A stretch of DNA of 64,000 bases from Rhodoblastus acidophilus (GCF_009720655.1 NZ_WNKS01000001.1:186001-250000); one strand, 5' to 3'; numbered from the stretch's first letter, positions 54,024-64,000 are shown. The notes: generated by a model from the sequence alone, not told the origin. Numbers and translations are program-made.

Positions 54024-54965
54024 GTTGAACAGGCTGGACACGCTTTCTTCCTTCGCGGTCCTGTCGATCGCCTCGCCGATCAGCGGCGCGATCGAGACGA
54101 CCCGGATGTTCTTCGCCACCCGCACCGCTTCCGTGGACTGGATGGAATCGGTGATCACCAGTTCCTTCAGCTTCGACGACGAAATGCGCGCCACCGCGCC
54201 GCCCGAGAGCACGCCATGGGTGATGTAGGCGCGCACGTCCGCCGCGCCCTCGTTGAGCAGGGCTTCCGCCGCATTGCACAGCGTGCCGCCGGAATCGATG
54301 ATGTCGTCGACGAGAATGCAGCTTTTGCCCTTCACCTCGCCGATGATGTTCATCACCTCTGATTCCCCGGCGCGCTCGCGGCGCTTGTCGACGATGGCGA
54401 GCGGCGCGTTGATGCGCTTGGCCAGCGCGCGGGCGCGAACAACGCCGCCGACGTCGGGCGACACCACCATCACGTTGGAGAGGTCAAGCTTGTCCTGGAT
54501 GTCGCGCACCAGAACCGGGGCGGCAAACAGGTTGTCGGTGGGAATGTCGAAAAAACCCTGGATCTGGCCGGCGTGGAGATCGACGGTGAGCACGCGGTCG
54601 GCGCCGGCGCGGGTGATCAGGTTGGCCACCAGTTTCGCCGAGATCGGGGTGCGGGGGCCGGGCTTTCTGTCCTGCCGGGCGTAGCCGAAATAGGGCATGA
54701 CCGCCGTGATGCGGCGCGCGGAGGCGCGGCGCAGGGCGTCGATCATGATCAACGCCTCCATCAGATGGTCATTGGTGGGGAAGGAGGTGCTTTGGACGAC
54801 AAAAGTGTCCTGTCCGCGCACGTTTTCCAGGATTTCGACGAAGACTTCCATGTCGGCGAAGCGGCGGACCTGACATTTGGTCAGGGGGACGCCGAGATAG
54901 GCCGCGATGGCCTCGCTCAGGGGCCGATTGGAATTGCCCGCAAGAATTTTCATGACGCCAGACAT
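54021..54965 (-). CDS. prs: Ribose-phosphate pyrophosphokinase
   Basis: Prs makes PRPP from ribose 5-phosphate and ATP. The 314-residue class I enzyme has [55 protein letters not shown] (ATP site) and the PRPP loop [18 protein letters not shown]. In-frame ATGs at 54965 and 54953 are both possible. The stop codon falls in a palindromic repeat. Confidence 0.96.
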   Translation of the reverse strand: MSGVMKILAGNSNRPLSEAIAAYLGVPLTKCQVRRFADMEVFVEILENVRGQDTFVVQSTSFPTNDHLMEALIMIDALRRASARRITAVMPYFGYARQDRKPGPRTPISAKLVANLITRAGADRVLTVDLHAGQIQGFFDIPTDNLFAAPVLVRDIQDKLDLSNVMVVSPDVGGVVRARALAKRINAPLAIVDKRRERAGESEVMNIIGEVKGKSCILVDDIIDSGGTLCNAAEALLNEGAADVRAYITHGVLSGGAVARISSSKLKELVITDSIQSTEAVRVAKNIRVVSIAPLIGEAIDRTAKEESVSSLFN

Positions 54966-55091
54966 CTCGTGTCGCTACGTTGAGGGTTGGCGGCGTCTTA
55001 GCAGCGCGACCGGCGATGAACAATGCCGTGGCGCGAATGCTGTCGCATTTTCGTTAAAGACTTGAAGTCGCACCCGGCTTTTTGCCGGCTT

Positions 55092-55652
55092 TTATCGAAT
55101 CGGCGCGTAGGACAGCGCGCGGCTGGGTGTTTGCGCCGCCGCCAGGGCTTCCGGCGTGTTGGAGAGATAGGCGGCGACCTCGTCGGCGCTGCGCTGGGCG
55201 AGGGACGCCAGCGACGCGGCGTCGACCAGGGACCAGGGGTCGGGCGATGCGCCCTTGATGGCGACTTCGTCGTTGAGTCGCTGGGCGCGATGCGCCTTGT
55301 TGTCGTAGATGTCCCAGACATAGGTGAGGCGGGCGCCGCCGTCGGTCGGATAGGCGGAGAGGTAGCCGCGCGCGAGATAGCGGGCGCCGGCTGTGTCGGT
55401 CAGGGCGATGTCCTGTTTGGCGGCGTCGGCGTTGAACAAGGCCAAAAATTTGGACTTCAGCGGCTCCGGCGCGTCGAGTTGCGTGACGGCGAGCGTGGCG
55501 GGGCGGGGGCTTGCGCCGGAAGGCGTCATCACGCTGTGCGCCGGGGCTTGCGTCGTGGCGGTGGCGATCGGGTCCATGTCGCCGCCGCAACCGGCGAGGA
55601 AAAGAGGGGTTAGGGCCGCGAACACGCGCAAAAACGCCTTCGGCTCGACCAT
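55092..55652 (-). CDS. Lipoprotein of unknown function
   Basis: A 186-residue predicted lipoprotein (lipobox LAGC, Cys22), then a Pro/Thr/Ala-rich linker (ATATTQAPAHSVMTPSGAS) and a mature domain with GARYLARGYLSAYPTDGGAR and LTYVWDIYDNKAHRAQRLND, as in periplasmic lipoproteins often found in Hyphomicrobiales. Function unknown. It is divergent from uvrC, which starts 104 bases away. Confidence 0.75.
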   Translation of the reverse strand: MVEPKAFLRVFAALTPLFLAGCGGDMDPIATATTQAPAHSVMTPSGASPRPATLAVTQLDAPEPLKSKFLALFNADAAKQDIALTDTAGARYLARGYLSAYPTDGGARLTYVWDIYDNKAHRAQRLNDEVAIKGASPDPWSLVDAASLASLAQRSADEVAAYLSNTPEALAAAQTPSRALSYAPIR

Positions 55653-55756
55653 GTTAACTCCCTGCTCTTATCGTTGACGGTTTGTTAACCTCAGTGCTAG
55701 CGGTAAAATCGCACGAGGTCCAGAACCTGGATCAACCTGCGGCTAATGCTTAGGTC

Positions 55757-57736
55757 ATGATCCCGGACCCGGAAAACGATCTTCCCGACACGCCCAATCT
55801 GGACGACGAAGACGACGCGGAGCTTGCGCCCGAGGCGGCCGTCGAGCTGGATTTCGATGCGTGTGAAAGTCCTGACGCGCTGAAACGCGGCGTGCGCGCG
55901 ATTCGCGACCACTGGAAGCACGCGCCCTCGGGGCCGGGCGTCTATCGCATGCTCGCCGAGGACGGCGCGGTGCTTTATGTCGGCAAGGCCAAAAGCATAA
56001 AAAAACGCATCGCTTCGTACATGCGCGTGAGCGGCCACACCAACCGCATCGCGCGCATGATCGCGCTGACGACGACCATGGTGTTCGCCTCGACCGAAAC
56101 CGAGGTCGAGGCGCTGCTGCTCGAAGCCAATCTGATCAAGCAGCTGAAACCGCGCTTCAACGTGCTGCTGCGCGACGACAAGAGTTTTCCCTATATCCTG
56201 CTGACCAAGGACGAGCGCGGCGCGCAGATCGTCAAGCACAGGGGCGCCCGGGGGCGAAAAGGCGATTATTTCGGGCCGTTCGCCGGGGTCTGGGCGGTCA
56301 ACAACACGCTCAACACGCTGCAAAAGGCGTTTCTGCTGCGCACCTGCGAAAACTCCTTTTTTGACAATCGCACCCGGCCCTGTCTGCTGTTCCAGATCAA
56401 GCGCTGCTCCGGCCCCTGCACGGCCGAGATTTCGCCCGCCGATTATGATGAGCTGGTCCGCGAGGCCCGCGATTTTCTTTGCGGAAAATCGCGCGCGGTG
56501 CGCGAGCGGCTGGCGGCGGAAATGAACGCGGCCGCCGAAGAGCTGGAGTTCGAGCGCGCCGGGCGGCTGCGCGACCGCATCGCCGCGCTCGCCGCCATCC
56601 AGGCGCAGCAGGGGATCAATCCGCGCAACACGCCCGAGGCCGATGTTTTTGGGCTGCACGAGGAGGCCGGGCAGTTCTGCGTCGAGGCCGTGTTCATCCG
56701 CGCGGGACAGAACTGGGGCAACCGCGCCTATTTTCCCCGCGCCGACAAGGTTTTGACGCCCGGCGAGGTTTTAGGGCCGTTCCTGGGGCAATTCTACGCC
56801 GACCGCCCCGCGCCGCGCTGCGTGCTGCTCTCGCACGAAATCGAGGAGGCCGATCTATTGGCGGAAGCGCTTTCCGCGCGGGCGGGGCACAAGGTCGAGG
56901 TTTTTGTGCCCAAGCGCGGCGAAAAGGCCGAGCTGGTTGGCCATGCCCAACGCAACGCCCGCGAGGCCCTGGGTCGAAAAATCGCCGACACCGCCGGGCA
57001 GCAGCGGCTGCTGGACGCTTTGGGCGCGGCGTTCGGGATGGAGAAGACGCCGCGCCGCGTCGAGATTTACGACAATTCCCACATTATGGGTTCCGCCGCC
57101 ATCGGAGCGATGGTGGTCGCGGGGCCCCAGGGGTTTGTCAAAAACCAGTACCGCACCTTCAACATCAAGTCGGACATCGCGCCCGGCGACGATTACGCCA
57201 TGATGCGCGAGGTTTTGGGGCGGCGGTTCACCCGCATCTTGAAAGAGGGGGAGCCGGACAGCAGCGATCCCGAGGCGTTTCCGCAAAAACCCGACCTGAT
57301 CCTGATCGACGGCGGGCGTGGGCAGTTTTCCGCGACGCTTCAGGTCATGCGGGAGCTGGGGGTGGAGGGGATCACGCTGGCGTCGATCGCCAAGGGCGTG
57401 GATCGCGACGCCGGGCGCGAAACGTTTTTTGTCGAGGGTCGCGAACCCTTTCGTTTGCCGCCGCGCGATCCCGCGCTTTATTTCGTCCAGCGGCTGCGCG
57501 ACGAGGCGCATCGCTTCGCCATCGGCACGCATCGCGCCAAGCGCAAGAAGGAGTTTGTGAAGAATCCGCTCGATGAGATCGCCGGCATTGGGCCGGCGCG
57601 CAAGCGGGCTTTGTTGCAGGCTTTTGGGACGGCAAAGGCGGTGGCGGGGGCGGCGTTGGCGGATTTGGAGAAGACGCCGGGCTTATCCGCCGCCACGGCA
57701 AAACTGGTTTATGACCATTTTCATGAGAAGGGGTGA
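55757..57736 (+). CDS. uvrC: UvrABC system protein C
   Basis: UvrC makes both incisions in nucleotide excision repair. The 659 residues begin with an acidic extension (about 45 residues; [18 protein letters not shown]), then the GIY-YIG nuclease ([20 protein letters not shown]), the Cys-containing block [13 protein letters not shown], a UVR domain, the RNase H-like C-terminal nuclease ([31 protein letters not shown]) and helix-hairpin-helix motifs ([17 protein letters not shown]). Full length. Confidence 0.96.
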   Translation: MIPDPENDLPDTPNLDDEDDAELAPEAAVELDFDACESPDALKRGVRAIRDHWKHAPSGPGVYRMLAEDGAVLYVGKAKSIKKRIASYMRVSGHTNRIARMIALTTTMVFASTETEVEALLLEANLIKQLKPRFNVLLRDDKSFPYILLTKDERGAQIVKHRGARGRKGDYFGPFAGVWAVNNTLNTLQKAFLLRTCENSFFDNRTRPCLLFQIKRCSGPCTAEISPADYDELVREARDFLCGKSRAVRERLAAEMNAAAEELEFERAGRLRDRIAALAAIQAQQGINPRNTPEADVFGLHEEAGQFCVEAVFIRAGQNWGNRAYFPRADKVLTPGEVLGPFLGQFYADRPAPRCVLLSHEIEEADLLAEALSARAGHKVEVFVPKRGEKAELVGHAQRNAREALGRKIADTAGQQRLLDALGAAFGMEKTPRRVEIYDNSHIMGSAAIGAMVVAGPQGFVKNQYRTFNIKSDIAPGDDYAMMREVLGRRFTRILKEGEPDSSDPEAFPQKPDLILIDGGRGQFSATLQVMRELGVEGITLASIAKGVDRDAGRETFFVEGREPFRLPPRDPALYFVQRLRDEAHRFAIGTHRAKRKKEFVKNPLDEIAGIGPARKRALLQAFGTAKAVAGAALADLEKTPGLSAATAKLVYDHFHEKG

Positions 57737-57771
57737 GGCGCCCGTTCCGCGAGCGATTCAGTCTGAGGTCA

Positions 57772-57880
57772 TCATGCCCGGGCTTGTCCCGGGCGCCCAC
57801 GCCGACCCGCGAGGGAAAATTCCGCGACAGTTCGCATTGCGGCGCCGCGTGGATGGCCGGGACAAGCCCGGCCATGACGA
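57772..57880. repeat. Dispersed palindromic repeat, family A copy 3
   Basis: About 109 bases with inverted ends TCATGCCCGGGCTTGTCCCG and GGGACAAGCCCGGCCATGAC, in the convergent gap after uvrC. It shares GTTCGCATTGCGGCGCCGCG and the rest of the right half almost exactly with the copy at 1768-1873. Confidence 0.85.
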
Positions 57881-57928
57881 CATGACGTTTGCGGCGCTAA
57901 AGCGACAGTTCGCGGATTTGTGGAACCG

Positions 57929-58771
<843 letters not shown>

Positions 58772-58786
58772 ACAAAACTCCAAGAT

Positions 58787-60142
58787 TTAGACGGGCACCC
58801 GCACGCTGGCGCGCAGGCCGCCGAGCGGGGAGGTGGAGAGATAAATGTCGCCGCCGTGCGAGCGGGCGATGTCGCGGGCGATGGCGAGGCCGAGGCCGGT
58901 GCCGCCCTCGTCCTGGTTGCGCGCCTCGTCGAGACGCACGAAAGGCCGGAACACGTCCTCGCGCTTGTCGGCGGGAATGCCAGGGCCGTCGTCATCGACG
59001 TGGATTTGCAGGAATTTGCGGTCGCATGAGCCTTCGAGCGCGATGGTTTCGCCATGGCGCAAGCCGTTGACGAGCAGGTTGGCGAGGCAGCGCTTGAAGG
59101 CGTCGGGGCGGACGGTGGCGATGGGCTCGCCGGCATAGGTCACAAGGGTCTTGTGTCCCAGGCGCTCGGATTCCTGCCGCAGAACATCGAGTAAGGCGGG
59201 AATGTTGGTGGGCGAGGCCACCTCTCCCAAATCGCCTCGCGCGAAGGCCAGATAGGCTTCGAGCATGCGCTGCATTTCGTTGACGTCGCCGGCCATGTCC
59301 TGCACTTCCGGCTCGTCCGGCAGCAGGGCGAGAGACAGCTTGAAGCGCGTCAGGATGGTGCGCAGGTCGTGGCTCACGCCGTTGAGCATGGTGGTGCGCT
59401 GCTCGATGGCGCGCTCGATGCGGCGCTTCATTTCCAGGAAGGCGTAGGCGGCGCGGCGCACCTCGCGGGCGCCGCGCGGGCGGAACTCGACTTCGCGGCC
59501 TTTGCCAAACTCCTCCGCCGCGTCGGCCAGCGCCATGATCGGGCGAATCTGGTTGCGCATGAACAGGATGGCGACCACGATCAGCACCGCCGCCGTGCTC
59601 ATCATCCAGACGATGAAAATGTGGGTGTTCGAGGCATAGGCCTGGCTGCGCCGGGCGACGATGCGCAAAATGCCGTCGCCGAGATCGACGCGCACTTCGA
59701 GGAAATCCGACTGGCCCACCGTGTCGATCCAGAACGGCAGCGGGATCAGCCTGCCGATTTCCTGCGACAGCGCGCGGTCGAGCAGGGAGAAGAACGGGCG
59801 GGGCAGGGCGGGCGGCAGCGGTCCCGGAGGCAAAATTTCGGCGTCGAAGCCGAAACGCTTGCGCGCGATCTCCTCAAGCTTTTCGTCGCCCTTGTCATAG
59901 GCGCCGAACTCGCGGTGGATGTCGATCAGCGCCGCTATGTCCTGGCTCACCGCATTGGACAGGCGAAAGGTGACGAGGTTCCAGTGGCGCTCCATGAACA
60001 CCACGGCGATGGCCGATTGCAGCAGCACCATGGGCGCGATGACGATCAGCAGCGACCGCGCGTAAAGACCCTTGGGCATCACGCTCGCCAGGACGCGCGT
60101 GAATTTTTGCCACGGGACGAGCAGTCGCCCGAAAAAACTCAT
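58787..60142 (-). CDS. Sensor histidine kinase (EnvZ-like)
   Basis: Inner-membrane kinase, 451 residues: a first membrane span (SLLIVIAPMVLLQSAIAVVF), a periplasmic sensor region of about 130 residues, a second span (IFIVWMMSTAAVLIVVAILF), HAMP, the H-box NGVSHDLRTILTRFKL, and the ATPase domain (LANLLVNGLRHG, DDDGPGIPADKRED, GGTGLGLAIARDIAR). It overlaps the response regulator gene by four bases, so the two are a pair. Signal unknown. Confidence 0.92.
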   Translation of the reverse strand: MSFFGRLLVPWQKFTRVLASVMPKGLYARSLLIVIAPMVLLQSAIAVVFMERHWNLVTFRLSNAVSQDIAALIDIHREFGAYDKGDEKLEEIARKRFGFDAEILPPGPLPPALPRPFFSLLDRALSQEIGRLIPLPFWIDTVGQSDFLEVRVDLGDGILRIVARRSQAYASNTHIFIVWMMSTAAVLIVVAILFMRNQIRPIMALADAAEEFGKGREVEFRPRGAREVRRAAYAFLEMKRRIERAIEQRTTMLNGVSHDLRTILTRFKLSLALLPDEPEVQDMAGDVNEMQRMLEAYLAFARGDLGEVASPTNIPALLDVLRQESERLGHKTLVTYAGEPIATVRPDAFKRCLANLLVNGLRHGETIALEGSCDRKFLQIHVDDDGPGIPADKREDVFRPFVRLDEARNQDEGGTGLGLAIARDIARSHGGDIYLSTSPLGGLRASVRVPV

Positions 60143-60855
60143 CGCTCCGCCGCCAGCCTGTAGCCGATGCCGCGCACGGTTTGCAGCAGCAGGGGGTTCG
60201 CCGGGTCTTCCTCGATCTTTCGGCGGAGGCGATTGACCTGAACGTCCACGGTGCGCTCGTTGCCCGCCTCGCCGCCGCCCAGCGCTTCGCGCGTCACGGT
60301 CTCGCCGGGGTTTTCGCTGAGGATGCGCAGCATGTCGCGTTCGCGCTCGGTGATGCGGATGAGTTCGTCGCCCCTTTTCAACTCGCCGCGGTCGGGATCG
60401 AAGCTGAAGTCGCCGAACCGGGCGGGGTTTGGCGAGGCCGCCGTCGCCACCGGGCGCGAGCGGCGCAGCAGCGCGGCGACCCGCAGGGTCAGTTCGCGGA
60501 CATCGTAGGGCTTCGCCAGATAATCGTCGACGCCGGCCTCCAGCCCCTTGATGCGGTCTTCCAGTTCGGCGCGGGCGGTCAGCATCAGGATCGGCGCCCG
60601 GCCGATTTCGCTCGCCTCCGCCCGCAGCCGCTGGGCGAACTGGTAGCCGTTTTCGCCCGGCATCATCACGTCGAGGACGATCAGGTCGAAATGCAGCAGT
60701 TTCAGATGCGCGCCGGCGTCCTCGGCGCTGACGGCCGTGGTGACGCGATAGCCCTCGCGCTGCAGCACGCGCGACAGCAAGTGCCGGATGCGGCGGTCGT
60801 CATCGACCAGGAGAACGTGGGGCGCGTCGTCTTGCGGGGTCGGAATCTCCGTCAT
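60139..60855 (-). CDS. OmpR-family response regulator (PetR-like)
   Basis: A 238-residue regulator: receiver with HVLLVDDDRRIRHLLSRVLQ, phospho-acceptor Asp62 (LIVLDVMMPGENG) and Lys in DDYLAKPYD, then a winged-helix domain (ITERERDMLRILSENPGE, NERTVDVQVNRLRRKIEEDP, VRGIGYRL). It overlaps the MarR gene upstream and the kinase downstream by four bases each. A MarR-type and OmpR-type pair recalls petP-petR of Rhodobacter; that link is inference. Confidence 0.92.
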   Translation of the reverse strand: MTEIPTPQDDAPHVLLVDDDRRIRHLLSRVLQREGYRVTTAVSAEDAGAHLKLLHFDLIVLDVMMPGENGYQFAQRLRAEASEIGRAPILMLTARAELEDRIKGLEAGVDDYLAKPYDVRELTLRVAALLRRSRPVATAASPNPARFGDFSFDPDRGELKRGDELIRITERERDMLRILSENPGETVTREALGGGEAGNERTVDVQVNRLRRKIEEDPANPLLLQTVRGIGYRLAAER

Positions 60856-61337
60856 TTGCCTTCCCCCGCATCGCTGATGGCGGCCAGAAACGCCGCGCCC
60901 TGCTCGCGGGCGCCGGCCGGCAGTTTCGCCAGCGCCGTGGCGAACCGCCGCGATTGGACGTGGGCGATCTCCAGCGCCAGCGCGTGACCGGCGTCCGTGG
61001 CGAACAGCAGCCGCTGGCGCCGGTCGGCGAGACCGGGTCGCTGCTCGATGTAATCGCCGTCGATCAACTCCTTCAAGACGCGGCTGAGGCTCTGCTTGGT
61101 GATCTTTAAGAGATCGAGCAGTTCGGCGACGGACAGGCCGGGGCGGCGGTCAACAAAATAGAGCACGCGATGATGGGCGCGGCCGAAATTGTAGCGCAGC
61201 AGCAGCCGGTCGGCGTCGCCGACGAAATCGCGATAGGCGAAGAACAGGGCTTCGATCAGGTCGAACATCGGTTCGGGCGCCGACGGCTCCACGGGCGGGC
61301 GGGGCGGGGCGGTCTGGCGCTGCAAGGCCTGTTCCAT
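60852..61337 (-). CDS. MarR-family transcriptional regulator (PetP-like)
   Basis: A 161-residue winged-helix regulator with the MarR core LSVAELLDLLKITKQSLSRV and the wing DGDYIEQRPGLADRRQRLLF. It is first in a three-gene, tightly overlapping operon with the response regulator and kinase. A perfect inverted repeat 24-50 bases upstream of its ATG is a strong candidate for its own operator. Confidence 0.9.
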   Translation of the reverse strand: MEQALQRQTAPPRPPVEPSAPEPMFDLIEALFFAYRDFVGDADRLLLRYNFGRAHHRVLYFVDRRPGLSVAELLDLLKITKQSLSRVLKELIDGDYIEQRPGLADRRQRLLFATDAGHALALEIAHVQSRRFATALAKLPAGAREQGAAFLAAISDAGEGK

Positions 61338-61360
61338 GAGGTCCCCTTCGCGGCGGCGCT

Positions 61361-61387
61361 AAATATGTCAGTTCTATTGACATATTT
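61361..61387. promoter_or_regulatory. MarR-type operator in the marR/ilvE divergent gap
   Basis: AAATATGTCA and TGACATATTT form a perfect 10-base inverted repeat with a seven-base spacer, strikingly AT-rich for this genome. On the plus strand it contains TTGACA (61377), followed after 17 bases by TACTCG, a possible ilvE promoter. Binding here could repress both directions. Confidence 0.7.
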
Positions 61388-61505
61388 CAGGTCGGTTGCT
61401 ACTCGTCAAGCTTCCCTCGAGCGGCGATCGATCCCGGCGCAGGCCGTGTTTCCCTCAAAAAAGCCGCCCATATTCAAAATCTCGGCAGTTTTGCAGGAGC
61501 GCGAC

Positions 61506-62390
61506 ATGTCCGTTTTGCCTTTCGACCAGCGTGATGGCTTCATCTGGAAAAACGGCGCGCTGGTCCCGTGGAATGACGCCAAGCTGCATGTGCTCTCCCA
61601 CGGTCTGCATTACGGCTCCTGCGTGTTCGAGGGCGAGCGCGCCTACAATGGCGTGATCTTCAAGTCGCGCGAGCATTCCGAGCGGTTCAAGAAATCGGCG
61701 GAATTGCTGGATTTCGAGATTCCCTATTCCGTGGACGAAATCGAAGCGGCCAAGGCGCTGACGCTCGAAAAGAACGGTTTGAAAAACAGCTACGTGCGCC
61801 CGGTGGCGTGGCGCGGTTCGGAAATGATGGCGGTGGCCGCCCAGCACGCGAAAATCCACGTCGCCATCGCGGTGTGGGACTGGCCGTCGATGTTCGACAT
61901 CGCCACCAAGATGAAGGGCATCAGGCTCGACATCGCCGAATACCGCCGCCCCGATCCGGCTTGCGCGCCCTGCGCGTCCAAGGCCGCCGGCCTGTATATG
62001 ATCTGCACGATCTCAAAACATCGGGCGGAGCGGCGCGGCTATGCCGACGCGATGATGCTCGACTGGCAGGGCCGCGTCGCCGAATGCACCGGGGCGAACA
62101 TCCTGTTCACCAAGGACGGGGAAATCCATACGCCTTTGGCCGATTGTTTTCTCGATGGCATCACCCGGCGCACCGTGATCGGCCTCGCCCGCGACAAGGG
62201 CATCAAGGTCAATGAGCGCCGCATCATGCCCGAGGAGCTGTCGGGCTTCGAGGAATGTTTTATCGTCGGCACGGGCGCGGAAGTGACGCCGGTGTCGGAG
62301 ATCGGGCCTTACACTTTTGTGCCCGGCGCGATTTCGCGCGCCTTGGTCGAGGCCTATGCGGCGGAAGTGCAGCCGAAGGTGCTGGCGTAA
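61506..62390 (+). CDS. ilvE: Branched-chain amino acid aminotransferase
   Basis: PLP-dependent class IV aminotransferase acting in the last step of Ile, Leu and Val synthesis. The 294 residues include LSHGLHYGSCVFEGERAY, the PLP Lys in CASKAAGLYMICTISKHRAE, and AECTGANILFTKDGEIHTP. AGGAGCGAC directly before the ATG at 61506 sets the start. The gene diverges from the MarR operon, sharing its operator region. Confidence 0.94.
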   Translation: MSVLPFDQRDGFIWKNGALVPWNDAKLHVLSHGLHYGSCVFEGERAYNGVIFKSREHSERFKKSAELLDFEIPYSVDEIEAAKALTLEKNGLKNSYVRPVAWRGSEMMAVAAQHAKIHVAIAVWDWPSMFDIATKMKGIRLDIAEYRRPDPACAPCASKAAGLYMICTISKHRAERRGYADAMMLDWQGRVAECTGANILFTKDGEIHTPLADCFLDGITRRTVIGLARDKGIKVNERRIMPEELSGFEECFIVGTGAEVTPVSEIGPYTFVPGAISRALVEAYAAEVQPKVLA

Positions 62391-62437
62391 GGCTTTTTTG
62401 CAGGGCGGGCGGCCGCGAGGTTTGCCCGCGCCTTTCC

Positions 62438-62555
62438 GCCGTCATTGCGAGCGAAGCGAAGCAATCCAGGGAACCCGCGACTGCTTCGCGACATTATTTT
62501 CTTTCATCCGTCACGCGGAGAGGCTGGATTGCTTCGCTTCGCTCGCAATGACGGC
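62438..62555. mobile_element. MITE-like element with perfect 31-base terminal inverted repeats
   Basis: 118 bases; the ends begin GCCGTCATTGCGAGCGAAGC and are exact reverse complements over 31 bases. The centre (about 56 bases) includes GACTGCTTCGCGACATTATT. It lies between convergent ilvE and the YqeY gene and has no coding capacity. Confidence 0.88.
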
Positions 62556-62560
62556 ATGAA

Positions 62561-62587
62561 GGACTTCGGCGTTGCGTGCCGAAGTCC
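62561..62587 (-). terminator. Hairpin after the YqeY gene
   Basis: Perfect 10-base stem GGACTTCGGC/GCCGAAGTCC with a seven-base loop, 11 bases after the YqeY stop on the minus strand. Only a short T-rich start (TTCAT) follows, so termination is probable but not certain. Confidence 0.6.
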
Positions 62588-62597
62588 GTTCTCGCTC

Positions 62598-63050
62598 TTA
62601 GCCCGCCAGTGCGGCCTTAACCAGGCCGCTGACCTTCGCAAAATCCATTTTGCCGGCGTGGGCCGCCTTGAGCGCCGCGACCACCTTGCCCATGTCCTTG
62701 ATCGAGCTGGCGCCCGTCTCGGCGATGGCCGCCTTGATCGCTTCCGCCGTTTCCGCTTCGCTGAGGGGTTGCGGCAGGAAGGTGGAGATGACGGCGATTT
62801 CCTCGCGTTCTTGCGCGGCAAGCTCCGGGCGGCCGTTCTGCTCGTAGATCGTCATCGATTCCTGGCGGCTTTTCACCAGCTTTTGCAGCAGCGCCAAAAT
62901 GTCGTCCTCGGAGACGTCCTTTCCGGAAGTGCGCGCTTCAATATCCTTGTCCTTGAGCGCGGCGGTGATCATGCGGATCGTGTCGACGCGGCGCTTGTCG
63001 CCCGCCTTCATCGCGATCTTCAGTTCGGCCGTAAAAGTTTCGCGCAGCAT
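62598..63050 (-). CDS. GatB/YqeY domain protein
   Basis: A 150-residue YqeY protein, related to the tRNA-binding C-terminal domain of GatB. It shows LRETFTAELKIAMKAGDKRR, TIRMITAALKDKDIE, IYEQNGRPELAAQEREEIAV and LPQPLSEAE. Stand-alone YqeY proteins may act in tRNA-dependent amidation, but the function is unproven. It is divergent from carA, a common arrangement in alphaproteobacteria. Confidence 0.92.
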   Translation of the reverse strand: MLRETFTAELKIAMKAGDKRRVDTIRMITAALKDKDIEARTSGKDVSEDDILALLQKLVKSRQESMTIYEQNGRPELAAQEREEIAVISTFLPQPLSEAETAEAIKAAIAETGASSIKDMGKVVAALKAAHAGKMDFAKVSGLVKAALAG

Positions 63051-63184
63051 TTTGGGGCTTCCCGCTGGTCAGCATTGACGATTGAGCCTCGAATGCCTAG
63101 GTTGCCGGCAGATTTCAACCCCCGTAAAGGAAAAACGCCGCTTTCGTTCCTGACGAAGGGGTTTGCGCGCGCAAAAATGAAGAG

Positions 63185-64000
63185 ATGACGATGACCGAAC
63201 AGACTGGCTGGACCAAGCCCACCCCCACCGCTCTTCTGGTTCTCGCGGATGGAACGGTGATCGAAGGGTTCGGATTCGGCGCGACGGGGGTCGCGGTCGG
63301 CGAAGTCTGTTTCAACACCGCCATGACCGGCTATCAGGAAATCTTGACCGACCCGTCCTATGCCGGGCAGATCGTCACCTTCACCTTTCCGCACATCGGC
63401 AATGTCGGCGCCAATGCGGAGGATGTCGAGACCGTGGACATGGCGCGCATCGAAGGCGCGCGCGGCCTGATCGTGCGGGCGCCCGTCACCGACCCTTCCA
63501 ATTTCCGCTCGCAAGACCATCTCGACGCTTGGCTGAAGGCGCGGAAAATCGTCGGTCTCTCGGGCGTGGATACACGGGCGTTGACCGCGTTGATCCGCGA
63601 AAAGGGCATGCCCAATGCCGTGATCGCTCACGATCCCGAGGGAAAATTCGATGTTGAGGCGCTGAAGAAACAGGCGGCGGCCTGGCCCGGCATCGACGGG
63701 ATGGACCTTGTCCCCGGCGTCACCGCCGAAAAGGATTTTTGCTGGGCCGAGACCACGTGGAAGCTCGGCGCGGGCTATGGGGCGCAGGACAAGACCGCCT
63801 ACAAGGTGGTGGCGCTCGATTTCGGCGTGAAGCGCAACATTTTGCGCCTGCTGGCGGAAGCCGGCTGCGCGGTCAGGGTGGTGCCCGCGACCACGCCGGC
63901 GGAAGAGATTCTGGCGCTTAAGCCCGACGGCGTGTTTTTGTCCAACGGCCCCGGCGATCCCGCCGAAACCGGCAAATATGCCGTGCCGACCATCCGCAAA
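63185..64000 (+). CDS. carA: Carbamoyl-phosphate synthase small subunit (3' end cut)
   Basis: CarA supplies ammonia from glutamine to the large subunit for carbamoyl phosphate, used in arginine and pyrimidine synthesis. The visible 272 codons cover the N-terminal domain ([48 protein letters not shown]-like [17 protein letters not shown]) and the start of the class I glutaminase domain ([29 protein letters not shown]). The window ends before the catalytic Cys. ATGs at 63185 and 63191 are both possible starts. Confidence 0.95.
   Translation, partial: MTMTEQTGWTKPTPTALLVLADGTVIEGFGFGATGVAVGEVCFNTAMTGYQEILTDPSYAGQIVTFTFPHIGNVGANAEDVETVDMARIEGARGLIVRAPVTDPSNFRSQDHLDAWLKARKIVGLSGVDTRALTALIREKGMPNAVIAHDPEGKFDVEALKKQAAAWPGIDGMDLVPGVTAEKDFCWAETTWKLGAGYGAQDKTAYKVVALDFGVKRNILRLLAEAGCAVRVVPATTPAEEILALKPDGVFLSNGPGDPAETGKYAVPTIRK

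Overview
The window is GC-rich chromosomal DNA from an alphaproteobacterium, most likely a methylotroph of the Hyphomicrobiales (Beijerinckiaceae/Methylocystaceae-like). The evidence is alphaproteobacterial marker families (DUF2093, DUF3422, the yidC-engB-argB-dapD-dapE gene order), a lanthanide-type methanol dehydrogenase (xoxF) cluster, a complete glutathione-dependent formaldehyde route, and a PPi-type phosphofructokinase. No methane monooxygenase, mxaF, transposase, phage or plasmid gene, rRNA, tRNA or CRISPR array was seen, so the exact lineage and any methanotrophy are inference.

Layout. 1-13 kb is housekeeping: yidC (cut at its 5' end), engB, argB, a pyrimidine 5'-nucleotidase-like HAD protein, dapD, dapE, polyprenyl diphosphate synthase, a TrmN6-like methyltransferase, glyQ and glyS. 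12.2-15.8 kb holds a repeat-rich DUF559 gene with a truncated duplicate, then a divergent pair (GT39 transferase and DPM1-like GT2-GtrA protein). 15.8-24.5 kb mixes a secreted HAD plus 2H-phosphoesterase fusion, DUF3422, modA, a SHOCT protein, tadA, DUF2267, an RluB-type pseudouridine synthase with a 38-residue repeat tail, rsmD and rpsU. 24.6-34.5 kb has a TPR lipoprotein, DUF2093, a kinase-USP fusion, PPi-PFK, an acetyltransferase, a surface-glycan block (GT4, DUF4422-GT8, glf) and a small lipoprotein.

34.6-47.5 kb is the metabolic core. FrmA, S-formylglutathione hydrolase and Gfa carry formaldehyde to formate through glutathione. They are interleaved with XoxF, its cytochrome XoxG, XoxJ and the poorly understood 'quinoprotein relay' set: zinc metallohydrolase, Cys-Trp rhodanese-like protein, SoxYZ-like carrier, ABC-type binding protein and beta-propeller. 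An unpaired OmpR-type regulator follows. Methanol oxidised in the periplasm would feed electrons to XoxG and formaldehyde to the glutathione enzymes.

48.5-64 kb contains small secreted proteins, two lone glycosyltransferases, PilZ, apt, prs, a lipoprotein, uvrC, a DUF1186/SEC-C protein, a MarR-response regulator-histidine kinase operon with a clear inverted-repeat operator, ilvE, a YqeY protein and the 5' part of carA (cut by the window end). Several families of short palindromic repeats run through the whole window. Some supply stop codons, start codons or signal-peptide residues to the genes they touch.
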